Shown here in pieces: positions 45,192-55,117 of a stretch of 59,985 bases of DNA. The stretch is taken from assembly GCA_028280065.1 (NCBI GenBank), contig JANQMN010000039.1, positions 1 to 59,985 on the forward strand. The letters run 5' to 3'. Position numbers and translations under genes: made by a program. The notes under the pieces are model-generated. The model was not told where the DNA came from. It made no database searches and saw nothing but the letters and a program-made list of their open reading frames with translations. The stretch is from Hahella sp. GTDB taxonomy: Bacteria; Pseudomonadota; Gammaproteobacteria; Pseudomonadales; Oleiphilaceae. Position 1 is the stretch's first letter, and each line of letters opens with the position of its first letter.

Positions 45192-46814
45192 ATGAACTTA
45201 TCGTCCCGTAAACTAAAACTAAAGCCCCGTATGGTGCTCATACTGGGGTTAATTGCTTTGTTACAAACCGGCTTTATTGGTTTGTTTGCTCTGCACTTCT
45301 TAAACGAATCACTCGATGAGCAAATCGGACAGCGCGCACTCCATGTCGCTAAAACCGTGGCTGTCATGCCTGGTGTGATAGATGCCATTACTCGTCGGGA
45401 TACCGAGGCGTTACAACCATTGAGCATGCATATCGCAAAAACCAACGATGCTCGATTTGTTGTAATCGGTGATCATTCAGGCATCAGATTGGCGCATCCT
45501 ACTACCGAACGAATAGGAAAACCGATGCATGATGACGAAGGAGATCGTAATGAGATCGCATTGATACATGGCAAAGCATATATTCAAAAGGCAACCGGTA
45601 GCCTCGGTTCATCTGTGCGCGGGAAAGCCCCGGTCTTCGATCCAGCCGGTGAAACCGTGGTCGGTGTAGTGTCTGTCGGTTTTCTATTAGACAATGTTGA
45701 GACCATTATCGCCAGATACCGTAACACGTTGGCTATAGTGATATTGGCAAGCTTCACTCTAAGCGTGTTGACAGCGATTTGGTTTGCTAACCATTTTAAA
45801 CGTACGATATTCGGGTTAGAGCCGGAGCAGATAGGCCATCTTTATCAGGAGAGAAATGCTACGATAGAATCCGTGCGGGAAGGGATAATTGCGATAGACG
45901 AGAAAGGAAGAATCACTACGTTTAATCGCGCTGCAGTTAAAACCCTGGGATTACCTGAGGATACACCCTTAACTGACCGGCCGATCAGTGAGGTATTGCC
46001 TGACAGCCGAATGTCAGAAGTATTAGTAACCGGGGAACCCCAGTTCGACAAAGAAGTCTGGATGCAAAATCAAAATTTTATCGTTAATAGGCTTCCTCTT
46101 AAACAGGAAAATAAAATCGTCGGCGTGGTATCCAGCTTTCGCCGAAAGGATGAGTTGGATCTTATCAGCCGAAAGCTTACGCGGATACAACAATATGCCG
46201 ATACCTTACACAGCCAATCTCACGAGTATTCAAACAAATTGCACACCATTGCCGGACTCATACAAATTGGCGCTACAGATCAGGCTTTGTCGCTGATTGG
46301 GCAGGAGACACATGACCATCAAGAGTTGATTAAAATTTTGGTGGAAGCGGTTCCCGACCCTGTTGTTGCGGGTTGCCTGCTTGGAAAATTTAATCGATCC
46401 AAGGAACTGGGAATAGCCTTGCGCATTGATCCCGAGAGCAGTATGACTGAGATCCCGGACCGCATTCCCAGAGAAAAACTCGTTAGTATCATTGGGAATT
46501 TAATCGACAATGCCCTTGAAGCAACACTCAAAAATAACGGTAAGACTGTACTATTGTCGATGACGGATATTGGAAACGACTTAATTTTGGAAATCGAAGA
46601 TGAAGGAGCCGGAATACCTAAAAAACAACAAAACCACATATTTGAAAAGGGTATTACAAGTAAATCCGGTGAGGGACATGGGCTCGGACTGCATCTTGTA
46701 AAACAGCTTTTGGTCCAATTAGAAGCTACAATCACTATAGAGCGAGGGGACAAAAATGGCAGCCGTTTTACCCTATATATACCCAAAGAACCGACGAACC
46801 AAACTATCCAATAA
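45192..46814 (+). CDS. CitA/DcuS-family sensor histidine kinase
   Basis: A 540-aa membrane kinase. An N-terminal helix (about 14-35) leads to a CitA/DcuS-type periplasmic Cache domain (about 40-170, HVAKTVAVMPGVIDAI, RFVVIGDHSGIRLAHPTTERIGKPM, GKAPVFDPAGETVVGVVSVG). After a second helix (about 178-195) come a PAS domain (about 215-310), the SpoB-type dimerisation helix with phospho-acceptor His344 (QSHEYSNKLHTIAGLIQ) and a HATPase domain (NLIDNALEA, DEGAGIP, GHGLGLHLVKQ). It senses an external carboxylate and is coupled to the CitB-type regulator gene 23 bp downstream. Its divergence from tctCBA suggests it induces that transporter. Confidence 0.92.
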   Translation: MNLSSRKLKLKPRMVLILGLIALLQTGFIGLFALHFLNESLDEQIGQRALHVAKTVAVMPGVIDAITRRDTEALQPLSMHIAKTNDARFVVIGDHSGIRLAHPTTERIGKPMHDDEGDRNEIALIHGKAYIQKATGSLGSSVRGKAPVFDPAGETVVGVVSVGFLLDNVETIIARYRNTLAIVILASFTLSVLTAIWFANHFKRTIFGLEPEQIGHLYQERNATIESVREGIIAIDEKGRITTFNRAAVKTLGLPEDTPLTDRPISEVLPDSRMSEVLVTGEPQFDKEVWMQNQNFIVNRLPLKQENKIVGVVSSFRRKDELDLISRKLTRIQQYADTLHSQSHEYSNKLHTIAGLIQIGATDQALSLIGQETHDHQELIKILVEAVPDPVVAGCLLGKFNRSKELGIALRIDPESSMTEIPDRIPREKLVSIIGNLIDNALEATLKNNGKTVLLSMTDIGNDLILEIEDEGAGIPKKQQNHIFEKGITSKSGEGHGLGLHLVKQLLVQLEATITIERGDKNGSRFTLYIPKEPTNQTIQ

Positions 46815-46837
46815 CAAAAGAATAACAGTCAGCAACT

Positions 46838-47551
46838 ATGAAAGACGTAAAGGTTGTTATTGCAGAAGATGATCCGCAAATCGCTGAGATTCAGAGGCGC
46901 TTTATAGATCGAATTGACGGTTTCGAATTGGTCGGCATCGCACATGGGCTAAAAGAGGCCGAAGATTTATTAGACGTACTAAAGCCTGAACTACTGTTAT
47001 TAGATATTCAATTTCCATCCGGTTCAGGTTTGGAACTTCTGCGAAAGCTGCGGTCTCAAAACAGTTCGACCGATGTTATTCTTATTACGGCCGCTAAGGA
47101 AGTAAATACTTTAAAGGAAGCACTGCATGGTGGCGTTTTTTATTACATACTTAAACCTTTGGTGTTCGAACGGTTACAAGAAGCCCTAAAAAACTATTTG
47201 AAACATATTGAGAAACTCAGAGCCATGGAATCTCTGGCTCAGTCCGATGTTGATACTGTTTTACCCCAACGGACTGTAAATGAATCCGGATCAATACCGG
47301 TAAAAAATGCAATGGAATCTATCCGCCTACCGAAAGGAATAGACAGCTTAACTTTAGACCGCATAAGAGAAGTCGTGATAAAAAAAGGAAACCCACTTAG
47401 TGCTGAAGAAGTGGGTATCTTAATTGGCGCCAGTCGAACCACCGCCCGTCGTTATTTGGAATATCTCGTTAGCAATGGTGAAGTTCAGGCAGAGGCTGCC
47501 TACGGCACAGTAGGGAGACCTGAAAGGAGATACAGGGTTCTTGGGTCATAG
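46838..47551 (+). CDS. CitB/DcuR-family response regulator
   Basis: A 237-aa regulator with a receiver domain (acidic pair 11-12, phospho-acceptor Asp56 in LLLLDIQFPSGSGLELL, and the Lys of LKPL) and a C-terminal helix-turn-helix of the CitB/DpiA type (SAEEVGILIGASRTTARRYLEYLVSNGEVQAEAAYGTVGRPERRYRV). It is the cognate regulator of the preceding kinase and the best candidate activator of tctCBA. No binding motif could be read in the 45006-45191 intergenic region. Confidence 0.92.
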   Translation: MKDVKVVIAEDDPQIAEIQRRFIDRIDGFELVGIAHGLKEAEDLLDVLKPELLLLDIQFPSGSGLELLRKLRSQNSSTDVILITAAKEVNTLKEALHGGVFYYILKPLVFERLQEALKNYLKHIEKLRAMESLAQSDVDTVLPQRTVNESGSIPVKNAMESIRLPKGIDSLTLDRIREVVIKKGNPLSAEEVGILIGASRTTARRYLEYLVSNGEVQAEAAYGTVGRPERRYRVLGS

Positions 47552-47581
47552 GCTTCTTCGACCATCACTGGAAAAACTTAC

Positions 47582-47743
47582 TCAACTCGTCTTACTTCTA
47601 TTGTCTTTTTCAGTACCTCCCGGTGTGGTAAGAATTTCTACTCTTAGTGCGGCCTGCGCACTCATTTCCCAAAAAAAATCGTTCTTTTGAGAAGAATTTA
47701 TGTGTTGCGATGTTGTTGCCACGGTATTTTTCGTGTGATTCAT
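47582..47743 (-). CDS. Possible small protein, 53 aa
   Basis: ATG at 47743 follows GAGGGG by about 10 bases and opens 53 codons (MNHTKNTVATTSQ...MSAQAALRVEILTTPGGTEKDN). The frame is open to 47842, but only this start has a ribosome site. The product is polar, without a signal peptide or membrane helix, and I know no relatives. It converges with the response regulator gene. Could be real or chance. Confidence 0.3.
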   Translation of the reverse strand: MNHTKNTVATTSQHINSSQKNDFFWEMSAQAALRVEILTTPGGTEKDNRSKTS

Positions 47744-48123
47744 TAGCACGCCCCTCAAGTATTTTATAAAGGTCATGCTAACCTCTACTGTGCGCAATGA
47801 AAATAGACAAAACGTAAACTGCCGTAAATTACATGTATGCACTTTAAGATCAGTACAATATTTATACTGTTCTTAAAGTAACCTGGGCAAATACCGCACA
47901 GTTGTATTCTGGTTTGTGGTGATTTCTCCTATCAGGGGAGGATTCTGAAGTTCGTTCAAATCTTGGCGGCGAATAGAGTGCCTGGAAAGCGTAATTTACA
48001 GTGGAGGGGACAAGCTAATCCCATGATCGGTTTTTTCATGTTTATTACTTTCCAACAGCCGTACATTGTCTAAACTGTTTCTTTGACAACAGCCACCGCC
48101 AGAATATTAAGGTACCGATTATT
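47744..48123. other. Intergenic region upstream of a binding-protein gene
   Basis: I see no gene, tRNA or convincing promoter here. No Shine-Dalgarno sequence is obvious before the ATG at 48124. Confidence 0.35.
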
Positions 48124-48831
48124 ATGACATATCGCGCAACAGTGTTTGTGGCTCTATTCTTCTCATCCTTAGTACAAGCACAAAAACTCTCAATCGCAAC
48201 CGAGGAATTCGCTCCATTAAGTTATACGGAAAACGGCAAAATCAAGGGGTTGGCTACGGAGCAGGTTGAACTTATTCTAAACGGTGCCGGCGTCGGCTAT
48301 TCAATGCAGGTTTACCCTTGGGCCAGGGCCTACAAGAATGCACTGACCAATAACAATACCTGCGTATTTACTACGTCTAATACCCCGGAACGGGCATCCA
48401 AATTCAAATGGGTAGAACCGCTTGCACTAAATAGGTCTGTATTGGTCAAACTAACAGACAGCAGTATTGAACTTGAGGCATTAGAAGACGCAAAGCAATA
48501 TAGGATTGGCGTTCAGAATGAGGATGCGGGCGGAGATAAATTAAAATCCCTTGGCTTCGCAAAACTGGATGTTGCTCGAAATGTCGAACAAACGCTGAAA
48601 AAGCTGAAGGGAAGCCGGATCCAATTGATGGCCATGGCGGAATCCAGTCTCAAGGAAATGCAAAGGAAGGGGGAGCCTATCGAATGGGCTGCTGACATCT
48701 TTTCTTTAAAAATGGGCCTGGCATGCAATCCGTCTGTGTCTGACGCAACCATTGCCAAACTGCAAACGGAGCTTGATAAGATCATCTCGAATGGCACTCA
48801 GGCAAAAATAGCGGCGCGCTACGAAAACTAA
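48124..48831 (+). CDS. Periplasmic solute-binding protein (SBP_bac_3), no transporter nearby
   Basis: A 235-aa secreted protein. The signal peptide (MTYRATVFVALFFSSLVQA) is followed by a type II binding fold: LSIATEEFAPLSYTENGKIKGLATEQVELIL, YPWARAYKNAL, FTTSNTPERASKFKWVEPL and YRIGVQNEDAGG. These are the features of polar amino acid-type binding proteins, including the subclass without an ABC transporter. No permease or ATPase is adjacent, and the next gene (opposite strand) is a Cache chemoreceptor. A sensory role is possible. Ligand unknown. Confidence 0.85.
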   Translation: MTYRATVFVALFFSSLVQAQKLSIATEEFAPLSYTENGKIKGLATEQVELILNGAGVGYSMQVYPWARAYKNALTNNNTCVFTTSNTPERASKFKWVEPLALNRSVLVKLTDSSIELEALEDAKQYRIGVQNEDAGGDKLKSLGFAKLDVARNVEQTLKKLKGSRIQLMAMAESSLKEMQRKGEPIEWAADIFSLKMGLACNPSVSDATIAKLQTELDKIISNGTQAKIAARYEN

Positions 48832-48972
48832 ACGTCTACCACTAAGAAAGCTGTAGAAGACTAAGAAGAGATCGAAGTTATTATTCGAAGCGGTAAGCTC
48901 GAATTCCTTTAGGATTTCTCATTGATTGACTTATTGACCGACCTGGCTCGGTGGGGAACGCTTTAAGGCCGC

Positions 48973-50634
48973 CTAGCCAGTTTTAAAGCGCTTAACCACC
49001 ATCGTCAGTTCATTGGCTCGGATCGACAAATGTCCAGCAGCATTATTAGCTTCTTTACCCATTTCAGAAGACTGGCCGGCTTTATCTGCGATACGCACCA
49101 GCGACTCGGAAATTTCTTCACAAACACTGGTTTGTTGCTCAGAAGCACTGGCTATTTGTTCATTCATTTGATTAATTACCGCAATCGATTCGGCAATCTT
49201 ATGTAGTGATTTCTCAGCGTCGGACGCACGGTTTACAGCCACTTCGCCGCGTCCTCTCGACTGCGCCATGGCATTCACTGCCTGTTGTGAACCTCCTTCC
49301 AGGCTTTCAATCATGGCGGCAATCTCTTCCGTACTCTTTTGGGTCTTGCCTGCAAGGGCTCTTACCTCATCGGCTACGACAGCAAACCCACGCCCTTGCT
49401 CACCCGCGCGAGCAGCTTCGATTGCGGCATTCAGCGCCAGTAAGTTGGTCTGTTCAGCTATGCTCTGAATAACGCCCAGAACGATATTAATCTTTTCAAT
49501 CTCATGACCAAGTGTAGTCACTGCCTCGGAGGCTGCGGCGATCTCTTCCGCCAGTCGATTCACCTCCGCAACAGCCTCGGAAACAACCACGCTGGTAGTT
49601 TTTGCCTCCTCGTCACATGTATTGGCCGCCGTTGCCGCTCCGCTTGCATTTCGCGATATTTCATTGGCAGCAGACGTCATTTCCGTAACCGCTGTGGCGA
49701 CTTGATCAGTATCAGCACTTTGCCGTTCAATAATCTTTGTCACCTGGTTGGTTTGCCCGGAGATTTCCGATGCCCCCAGTTTGACGCTGGCTGAAACGCC
49801 TTTGACTTCTTCTACCAATTGCCCGAGAGTGTCCAGAAAACAGTTGAAATTCGTTGCGAGGCCGCCGAGTTCAAACCGGTCAGGGACACTTAACCGAGCT
49901 GTCAGATCAGCCTCTCCCTGAGAGAGCTCATTCACAGATGCGGTTACTTCTGCAAGCGGTTTTCTAATGGAACTCGTTAGCAGATAGCCGAATGTGACCG
50001 TTAAGACTAGCGAAGTGACTGCCACTACGCCGAATAACAACATGACTTCTGTAAGGTTTTTTGCTGAGTTTTCTTTCATTGTCTGTATAACGGCATCCAC
50101 ATCATCGAAGTAAAACCCAGTTCCCAGAGAAACGTCCCAGCGTTCTAGATATATATTGTAGGCAGTTTTTTCCAATGCCTCGGTTTCTCCCGGTTTGGGA
50201 AACCAATAGGCGCTATATCCACTACCATCTTTTGCTGCAGATATCAGATCACGCGTGAGGTAGTTACCCTTCTTGTCCCGAAGGTCCCAAAAGCTTTTTC
50301 CCAGGTCTTTACTCCTGTTTCCATGGAGAACCCTGACACCGTTTGACGTATGGCCAAAAACATAGCCCGTTTCCCCATACCGCAGATTTTGAAGAATAGG
50401 TAAAGCTTCTTCAAAATTACCTCCGGATTCATATATGTGTTTTATGGAGGCGTAGGTCATATCCATATAATTTTTGAGTTCGGCCTTTTTTTGGGTAATC
50501 ATGGATTCTCGAACCTGGTCGCTTTGCTTATCAATTAGAGACTTGGTTTCGAAAGAAACGCTGATATATAACGCCGTGGTTAGCAGTAATACCGGCAAAA
50601 CAGCAAGTAAGAGTAGCTTTACTTTTACAGACAT
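48973..50634 (-). CDS. Methyl-accepting chemotaxis protein with single Cache domain
   Basis: A complete 553-aa chemoreceptor. Helix 1 (about 5-26, [22 protein letters not shown]) and helix 2 (about 190-212) bracket a periplasmic sCache_2 domain ([82 protein letters not shown]). HAMP follows, then the signalling domain with [35 protein letters not shown]. sCache_2 receptors often detect small carboxylates. I chose the ATG at 50634 ([14 protein letters not shown]); the frame extends 15 codons upstream without conservation. No C-terminal CheR-binding pentapeptide is present. Confidence 0.92.
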   Translation of the reverse strand: MSVKVKLLLLAVLPVLLLTTALYISVSFETKSLIDKQSDQVRESMITQKKAELKNYMDMTYASIKHIYESGGNFEEALPILQNLRYGETGYVFGHTSNGVRVLHGNRSKDLGKSFWDLRDKKGNYLTRDLISAAKDGSGYSAYWFPKPGETEALEKTAYNIYLERWDVSLGTGFYFDDVDAVIQTMKENSAKNLTEVMLLFGVVAVTSLVLTVTFGYLLTSSIRKPLAEVTASVNELSQGEADLTARLSVPDRFELGGLATNFNCFLDTLGQLVEEVKGVSASVKLGASEISGQTNQVTKIIERQSADTDQVATAVTEMTSAANEISRNASGAATAANTCDEEAKTTSVVVSEAVAEVNRLAEEIAAASEAVTTLGHEIEKINIVLGVIQSIAEQTNLLALNAAIEAARAGEQGRGFAVVADEVRALAGKTQKSTEEIAAMIESLEGGSQQAVNAMAQSRGRGEVAVNRASDAEKSLHKIAESIAVINQMNEQIASASEQQTSVCEEISESLVRIADKAGQSSEMGKEANNAAGHLSIRANELTMVVKRFKTG

Positions 50635-51181
50635 TTTCAGATCTCCCACAAAACTCAAGTTATTTGTTTTAGTTATCACCCGAATTCATTTCCAAATGAT
50701 CTAATTACTTCTAAGCATTTGAATGTTAATCCGATTTACGTTGCCCGCCATAAGAGAGATCAGCCATACGGAAAGTTAGTAATTGAAAGAGAAAGAATAT
50801 TCATAGGCCAACGCGGTCTGATAATGCCGTCCAATCTGGTTAGAATCGTTCCACTATCAAAGAATGTTTGCCTGATCAAAAGTGTGGTGTTTGAAGTAGG
50901 AATTCGCAAAAGTGAGTGTGTGAGATATTTCTGAAAAACATGTAAGACATATCTCACAGTCTTATGGTGCCAAAATAGGAATAGAAATTCGGTTGTTTTT
51001 CTGGATAAAGGGAGGGTAGGGGCACTATTGTGACCATTTATAGGTTAGTCAAATTCAGGCTGGTTTCACAAACGGCGATTTCAGCATATAAGTAACTGTC
51101 AAACATTGCCGGTTCCGGAAGACGTTCAGCGCAGTTACGGTTCAATCTGCCCTTAAGTATCAGAACGTCAGATATCCCTGG
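50635..51181. other. Intergenic region without a recognised gene
   Basis: A 71-codon frame at 50719-50934 has no ribosome site or family resemblance. The only structure I see is the inverted repeat listed at 50919-50958. Confidence 0.4.
50919..50958. repeat. Perfect 10-bp inverted repeat with 20-bp spacer
   Basis: TGTGAGATAT (50919-50928) is mirrored by ATATCTCACA (50949-50958). There is no T tract. The outer TGTGA/TCACA halves resemble CRP half-sites but are far too widely spaced for one CRP site. It could be a regulatory palindrome or the ends of a small deleted element. Confidence 0.5.
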
Positions 51182-51742
51182 CTAGCTTGTCAGCAGGGCC
51201 AAGACGTTCTGCAAATCCGTTTTTCCTTCTTTCAGTTCCTGGTCGGTTAAGCCGGACAGTTCATGAGGAAAAACCAGCCATTCGTCAGATTCATGAATGT
51301 AGTAATTCGGAACAATACTCGTCTTATTGTTTTCCGGCTTGTACCAGGGACATGCCACCCGCACATCGCCTGGCATGTTACGGCGGGATAAATTTTGCAC
51401 CTGCGCGATAAGGGCTTCGACGCTACGCCCGGAATCGAAAACGTCATCGACAATAAGGAGACTGTCTTGGGCATTGGCATTTTCTATCAGGTAGTGCAGG
51501 CCATGTACTTTTATTTCCTTGGAAGCTTTTCCAATAGCGTAATAAGAAGACGTTCTCACCGCGATATGGTCTGTTTCAACGCCTTTAAAGTCGAAAAACT
51601 CCTGGACCGCAATACCGATTGGAGAGCCGCCACGCCAGATGCCGACGATAAAATTTGGGCGAAAGTTGTCGGCGAAAATCTTAGCGGCTAAACGGAAGGA
51701 ATCTTCCAGGAGTTCCTGGGCGGTAATAAATTTTTTGTTCAT
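51182..51742 (-). CDS. Purine-type phosphoribosyltransferase
   Basis: A 186-aa type I phosphoribosyltransferase. The PRPP-binding loop is LLIVDDVFDSGRSVEAL (about 93-109), and an early segment FIVGIWRGGSPIGIAVQEFF carries the pyrophosphate-binding loop. It resembles hypoxanthine/guanine or xanthine PRTases of the Gpt-like group, which salvage purine bases to nucleotides. The exact base cannot be told. It stands alone with about 150 bp to the GH53 gene on the same strand. Confidence 0.85.
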   Translation of the reverse strand: MNKKFITAQELLEDSFRLAAKIFADNFRPNFIVGIWRGGSPIGIAVQEFFDFKGVETDHIAVRTSSYYAIGKASKEIKVHGLHYLIENANAQDSLLIVDDVFDSGRSVEALIAQVQNLSRRNMPGDVRVACPWYKPENNKTSIVPNYYIHESDEWLVFPHELSGLTDQELKEGKTDLQNVLALLTS

Positions 51743-51892
51743 AGACCAATCAGTAGGTTTTTGTTAGTGCATGAAGGTAAGGCTTAAGCCGACGCCATCA
51801 TTTGGAGTATGGATTTCTCTAGGATGTCAGTGTAGTTCAATCTTAAGGCTATTGAGAATTTGCCGATTCCATGCCGGAATCTACGCCTAAGT

Positions 51893-53038
51893 CTATTGCA
51901 TGCCTTCGTCCGAATAAAGATAGAAAGCCGGTAGAGGTTTGCCGTGACGGTCGAACAGGGTGAGATTTTCCCAATAGGAATGACAAGCCCTACCTTTGCC
52001 TGAAAGCCAATCAGGCGCCCAGTAAACCATTCCTATTCCGAGTTTATTGGGAACCTGATGGACGATTTCCGCCAATCTGGTTAAAAATGCCCTTTGCCCT
52101 CCAGGCGAGGCGGCGTAAGGGTAGTGAAGCTGTTCCTTAAGGCCGACCGCATTGTGTTGATAATCGTAGTAGTCCAGGGTAAATGGATAGGCGACTTCCG
52201 CCAACAGGATCGGTTTATTGTAACGCAGAGCCAGTTCTTCCAAGTTGCTTTGAAGTTGCGGCAGCTTACCTTGCCACCAGGGATAATAGGATAGTCCGAT
52301 CATATCGAAAGCAATACCGTACTTGCCAATGTTGTCGAAGAACCAGCGGCTGACGGTATAGTCTCCGCCAGTTTCGATATGCAACATTACCTTAGGGCTA
52401 ACCGGTAATTGACTATTGGAAATGGCTAGGCGGGCAGATTGGAGCAATCCGGCAAATCGCTCCCAGTTAGCCTGACTATGATGATAGATACGGCCATCCT
52501 CCCAAAGCATGCCATTACTGATTTCATTACCGATTTGCACAATTTCTATGGGTAGCCGGTGCTTGGCAAAAGCGTTTAACACCAGTAATGTATGGTGATA
52601 GACAAGCGCTTTAAGCTGATTGAAATTCGCATCCTGCCAACTGGAAGGCTTGGTTTGCTGGTTGGGGTCCGCCCAGCTGTCGGAATAATGAAAGTCCAGA
52701 TAGAGGCCGAGACCCGCATCGTCGGCTTCTCGAGCCTTTTCTAGCGTATCCTCCAGGTTGTTCATGCCGTTTCTGGGATCAACCCAAATTCTGAACCGGG
52801 CGAGGTTGAACCCGGAATCCCTGTATAACTCCCAAGGATAATCGATGTTACCGGCGAGGGGGATCTTGCAGTTTTCAATATGCGAGGCGAAGGATAGATC
52901 TGCCCCCCAATATTGCAATTTTGGCAGAGCAGTAGCCTTTGAAACCTGGTCCATGGTACTACAACCTGACAGCAGCAGGATGACTCCAGCCGACAATACT
53001 GCAACGCGCTTCAAATACCAGCAGAGATTGTTATCCAT
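51893..53038 (-). CDS. GH53 endo-beta-1,4-galactanase lipoprotein
   Basis: A 381-aa glycoside hydrolase family 53 enzyme, which cuts beta-1,4-galactan side chains of pectin or arabinogalactan. A lipoprotein signal (LLLSGC, Cys26) places it in the cell envelope. The GH53 features are ADLSFASHIE, FNLARFRIWVDP, GLYLDFHYSDSWADPNQQTKP, the acid/base Glu172 (IGNEISNGMLW), YYPWW and the nucleophile Glu281 (LLAEVAYPF). The WAPDW segment near the end fits the family. There are no transport or sugar-catabolic neighbours, unusual for a polysaccharide degrader. The next gene upstream is mgtE, eight bases away. Confidence 0.92.
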   Translation of the reverse strand: MDNNLCWYLKRVAVLSAGVILLLSGCSTMDQVSKATALPKLQYWGADLSFASHIENCKIPLAGNIDYPWELYRDSGFNLARFRIWVDPRNGMNNLEDTLEKAREADDAGLGLYLDFHYSDSWADPNQQTKPSSWQDANFNQLKALVYHHTLLVLNAFAKHRLPIEIVQIGNEISNGMLWEDGRIYHHSQANWERFAGLLQSARLAISNSQLPVSPKVMLHIETGGDYTVSRWFFDNIGKYGIAFDMIGLSYYPWWQGKLPQLQSNLEELALRYNKPILLAEVAYPFTLDYYDYQHNAVGLKEQLHYPYAASPGGQRAFLTRLAEIVHQVPNKLGIGMVYWAPDWLSGKGRACHSYWENLTLFDRHGKPLPAFYLYSDEGMQ

Positions 53039-53045
53039 TAAAGCT

Positions 53046-54479
53046 TCATACCAGGAAAATGGTTGCCAGTCCGAGGAAGATTAGAAAGCCCATGCTGTCG
53101 GTCATGAAGGTCAGCATAACGCTGGAACCCATCGCAGGGTCCTTATCCATTTTTTTAAGTATCAGCGGGATACAGATGCCAACGCCGGCAGCGATCGCAA
53201 AGTTAAGCAATATGGCAACGGCCATCACCACAGCCAGCATAAAATTGCCATACAGCATATAAGTAAGTACTCCCAATACGGTCCCCCAGATACTGCCGTT
53301 ATAGAGGCCGATTTTTATTTCCTTGGTGACAATTAGCTTTAAATTTTTGGTTCGCAATTGATTCAGTGCCAATCCCCGAATCACCAGCGCCGCTGTCTGG
53401 TTTCCCGTGTTACCCGCCATACTGGCAACAATGGGCATTAGGGTCGCCAGGGCTACCAGTTGGCCGATGGTATGCTCGAATAGACCGATAAAACGCGAAG
53501 CGATTACCGCCGTACACAGATTTATCGCCAACCAGGGCCAGCGTTGTTTGGCATTATCAATAACCGGGCCAAATAAATCCGAATCGGGATTCAGACCCTC
53601 CCGGATAAGTAGCTGAGATTCACTCTGTTCACGTACAAAGTCCATCACGCTTTCAACGGTAAGCCTGCCCAAAATTTTTCGCCGGGAATCCACTACGGGG
53701 GTGGAGATCAAATCGTACCGTTCGAATGCCTGGGCCGCTTCCTTCGCCGCGTCTTCCGGGGAAAAAGAAACTACTTCCCGGTCCATTATTTTTGCCAGCG
53801 TTTCATTGCCGGGATGTTTTAACAGATTGACCAGATAGACCACGCCAACTAGCTGTCGGGTCCGATTGACGATAAACAACTTGTCTGTTTGCGGCGGTAA
53901 ATCAGGATGGGTGCGAATCGCCTCTACAGCCTCGTTGACATTCCAATCCATTGAGCCAATCAGACAATCCTTGTCCATGATCGCACCGACTTGATTGTCC
54001 TCATATTTCATCGAATCTTCGAGCCAAATCCGTTCGGACGATTCGAGGCGCGCTTTCACCTGCATGAGGACCGCCGGTTCCACAAGGTCCGCCACCTCGG
54101 CAAGATCCTCGGTATCCAAAGTGCTAAGTATCGTTATCAGCCGCACTTCCGCAGTGTTTTCCAACAAACTTTTACGCACGGCATCGGAGGCTTCCAAGAG
54201 AACCGATCCTGCATCGTTTTCCTTGAGGTCCCGCCACACCAAAAGACGCTTTGCCACCGGCAACATTTCCAACAGGTGGGCAATATCCGGTGCCGGAAGT
54301 TTGTTAAGATGCCGCCGGAGTTCGGCCTCCTGTTGCCGATGCACCAAATTTTCAACCAGATCCTCTTTGCCATGAGCCTGCTGCACGGAAATAGATTCGA
54401 CGACTTCCTGCCGCTCGATGATGCGTAGAATAGGTTCCAGCCTGGTGGACAGGTTCTGCGCCGCGCCGGATTTGGCCAT
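53046..54479 (-). CDS. mgtE: Magnesium transporter MgtE
   Basis: A 477-aa Mg2+ channel of the MgtE family. The cytoplasmic N domain (about 30-150, a superhelix of short repeats) is followed by two CBS domains (about 160-285), a plug helix and five transmembrane helices. The pore segment is LMPIVASMAGNTGNQTAALVIRGLALNQL, and the last helices end the protein with MGSSVMLTFMTDSMGFLIFLGLATIFL, which holds the conserved Asp. Magnesium in the cytoplasm closes the channel. It lies two bases after the PqiA-like gene, so they are probably cotranscribed. Confidence 0.95.
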   Translation of the reverse strand: MAKSGAAQNLSTRLEPILRIIERQEVVESISVQQAHGKEDLVENLVHRQQEAELRRHLNKLPAPDIAHLLEMLPVAKRLLVWRDLKENDAGSVLLEASDAVRKSLLENTAEVRLITILSTLDTEDLAEVADLVEPAVLMQVKARLESSERIWLEDSMKYEDNQVGAIMDKDCLIGSMDWNVNEAVEAIRTHPDLPPQTDKLFIVNRTRQLVGVVYLVNLLKHPGNETLAKIMDREVVSFSPEDAAKEAAQAFERYDLISTPVVDSRRKILGRLTVESVMDFVREQSESQLLIREGLNPDSDLFGPVIDNAKQRWPWLAINLCTAVIASRFIGLFEHTIGQLVALATLMPIVASMAGNTGNQTAALVIRGLALNQLRTKNLKLIVTKEIKIGLYNGSIWGTVLGVLTYMLYGNFMLAVVMAVAILLNFAIAAGVGICIPLILKKMDKDPAMGSSVMLTFMTDSMGFLIFLGLATIFLV

Positions 54480-54481
54480 TT

Positions 54482-55030
54482 TTAACGGATTCCGTCCGGG
54501 GTGGTTTCGTAGGAAGTGGATTTACTTACCGCTGAGTCTGCGGATTTTGAAACCTCCATTACCTGGATGCCGATCACCGAAATAATGCAGTAGGCGGTAA
54601 AATAGTAAAAGCCGGGATATAACGCGGCGTGAATGTTAGGATTCGATTTGGTTGCCAAAAACGCTATAAACACTCCCACAACAAACACATCCGCCATTGA
54701 CCATTTGCCGATCAACGCCACAAAACCGTATAGAAACGAACGCGGTCGAGAAGGCCGCATCCATAACGCAATAAACAGCAGCAGCGCTTTTAGTACCGGC
54801 ACCAATACGCTAAACAGTAAGATGAGAAACGCCACAAAGGTATTGTCGTTAATATGTAACGCACGGATGGATTGAATAATGCTTTGGGTTTCATCAAAAA
54901 AGACCAGTTCACCAACCAAAGGTAATTTGGCGCCGGCATAGATATTCATCATCGGCTCGGTCAAGCCGGGATAGAGGCAGCCTAAGGACGTGAGAATCAA
55001 GACCAACGCAAGCTTATTTCGTAACGACAT
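54482..55030 (-). CDS. PqiA-like (paraquat-inducible protein A family) membrane protein
   Basis: A 182-aa membrane protein with four predicted helices, equal to one half of the PqiA repeat: the PqiA segment LFIALWMRPSRPRSFLYGFVALIGKWSMADVFVVGVFIAFL is clear. Full PqiA has two such halves plus zinc-ribbon motifs, absent here. The family works with MCE proteins in envelope lipid transport, but none is nearby. The ATG at 55030 is the start; the TTG at 55042 adds four residues and has no ribosome site. Two bases before mgtE. Confidence 0.8.
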   Translation of the reverse strand: MSLRNKLALVLILTSLGCLYPGLTEPMMNIYAGAKLPLVGELVFFDETQSIIQSIRALHINDNTFVAFLILLFSVLVPVLKALLLFIALWMRPSRPRSFLYGFVALIGKWSMADVFVVGVFIAFLATKSNPNIHAALYPGFYYFTAYCIISVIGIQVMEVSKSADSAVSKSTSYETTPDGIR

Positions 55031-55117
55031 GCAAGAATCCAAAATAAAGGGTGTGCGGGATTATAACGGCATCTGCGTAACCGCGTTGCAGTTATGTTTC
55101 TCGTCTGAAGAAAGCGG

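Noticed and set aside
50919-50958. CRP site formed by TGTGA and TCACA
   Set aside because: The halves are 30 bp apart; a CRP site needs about 6 bp between them.
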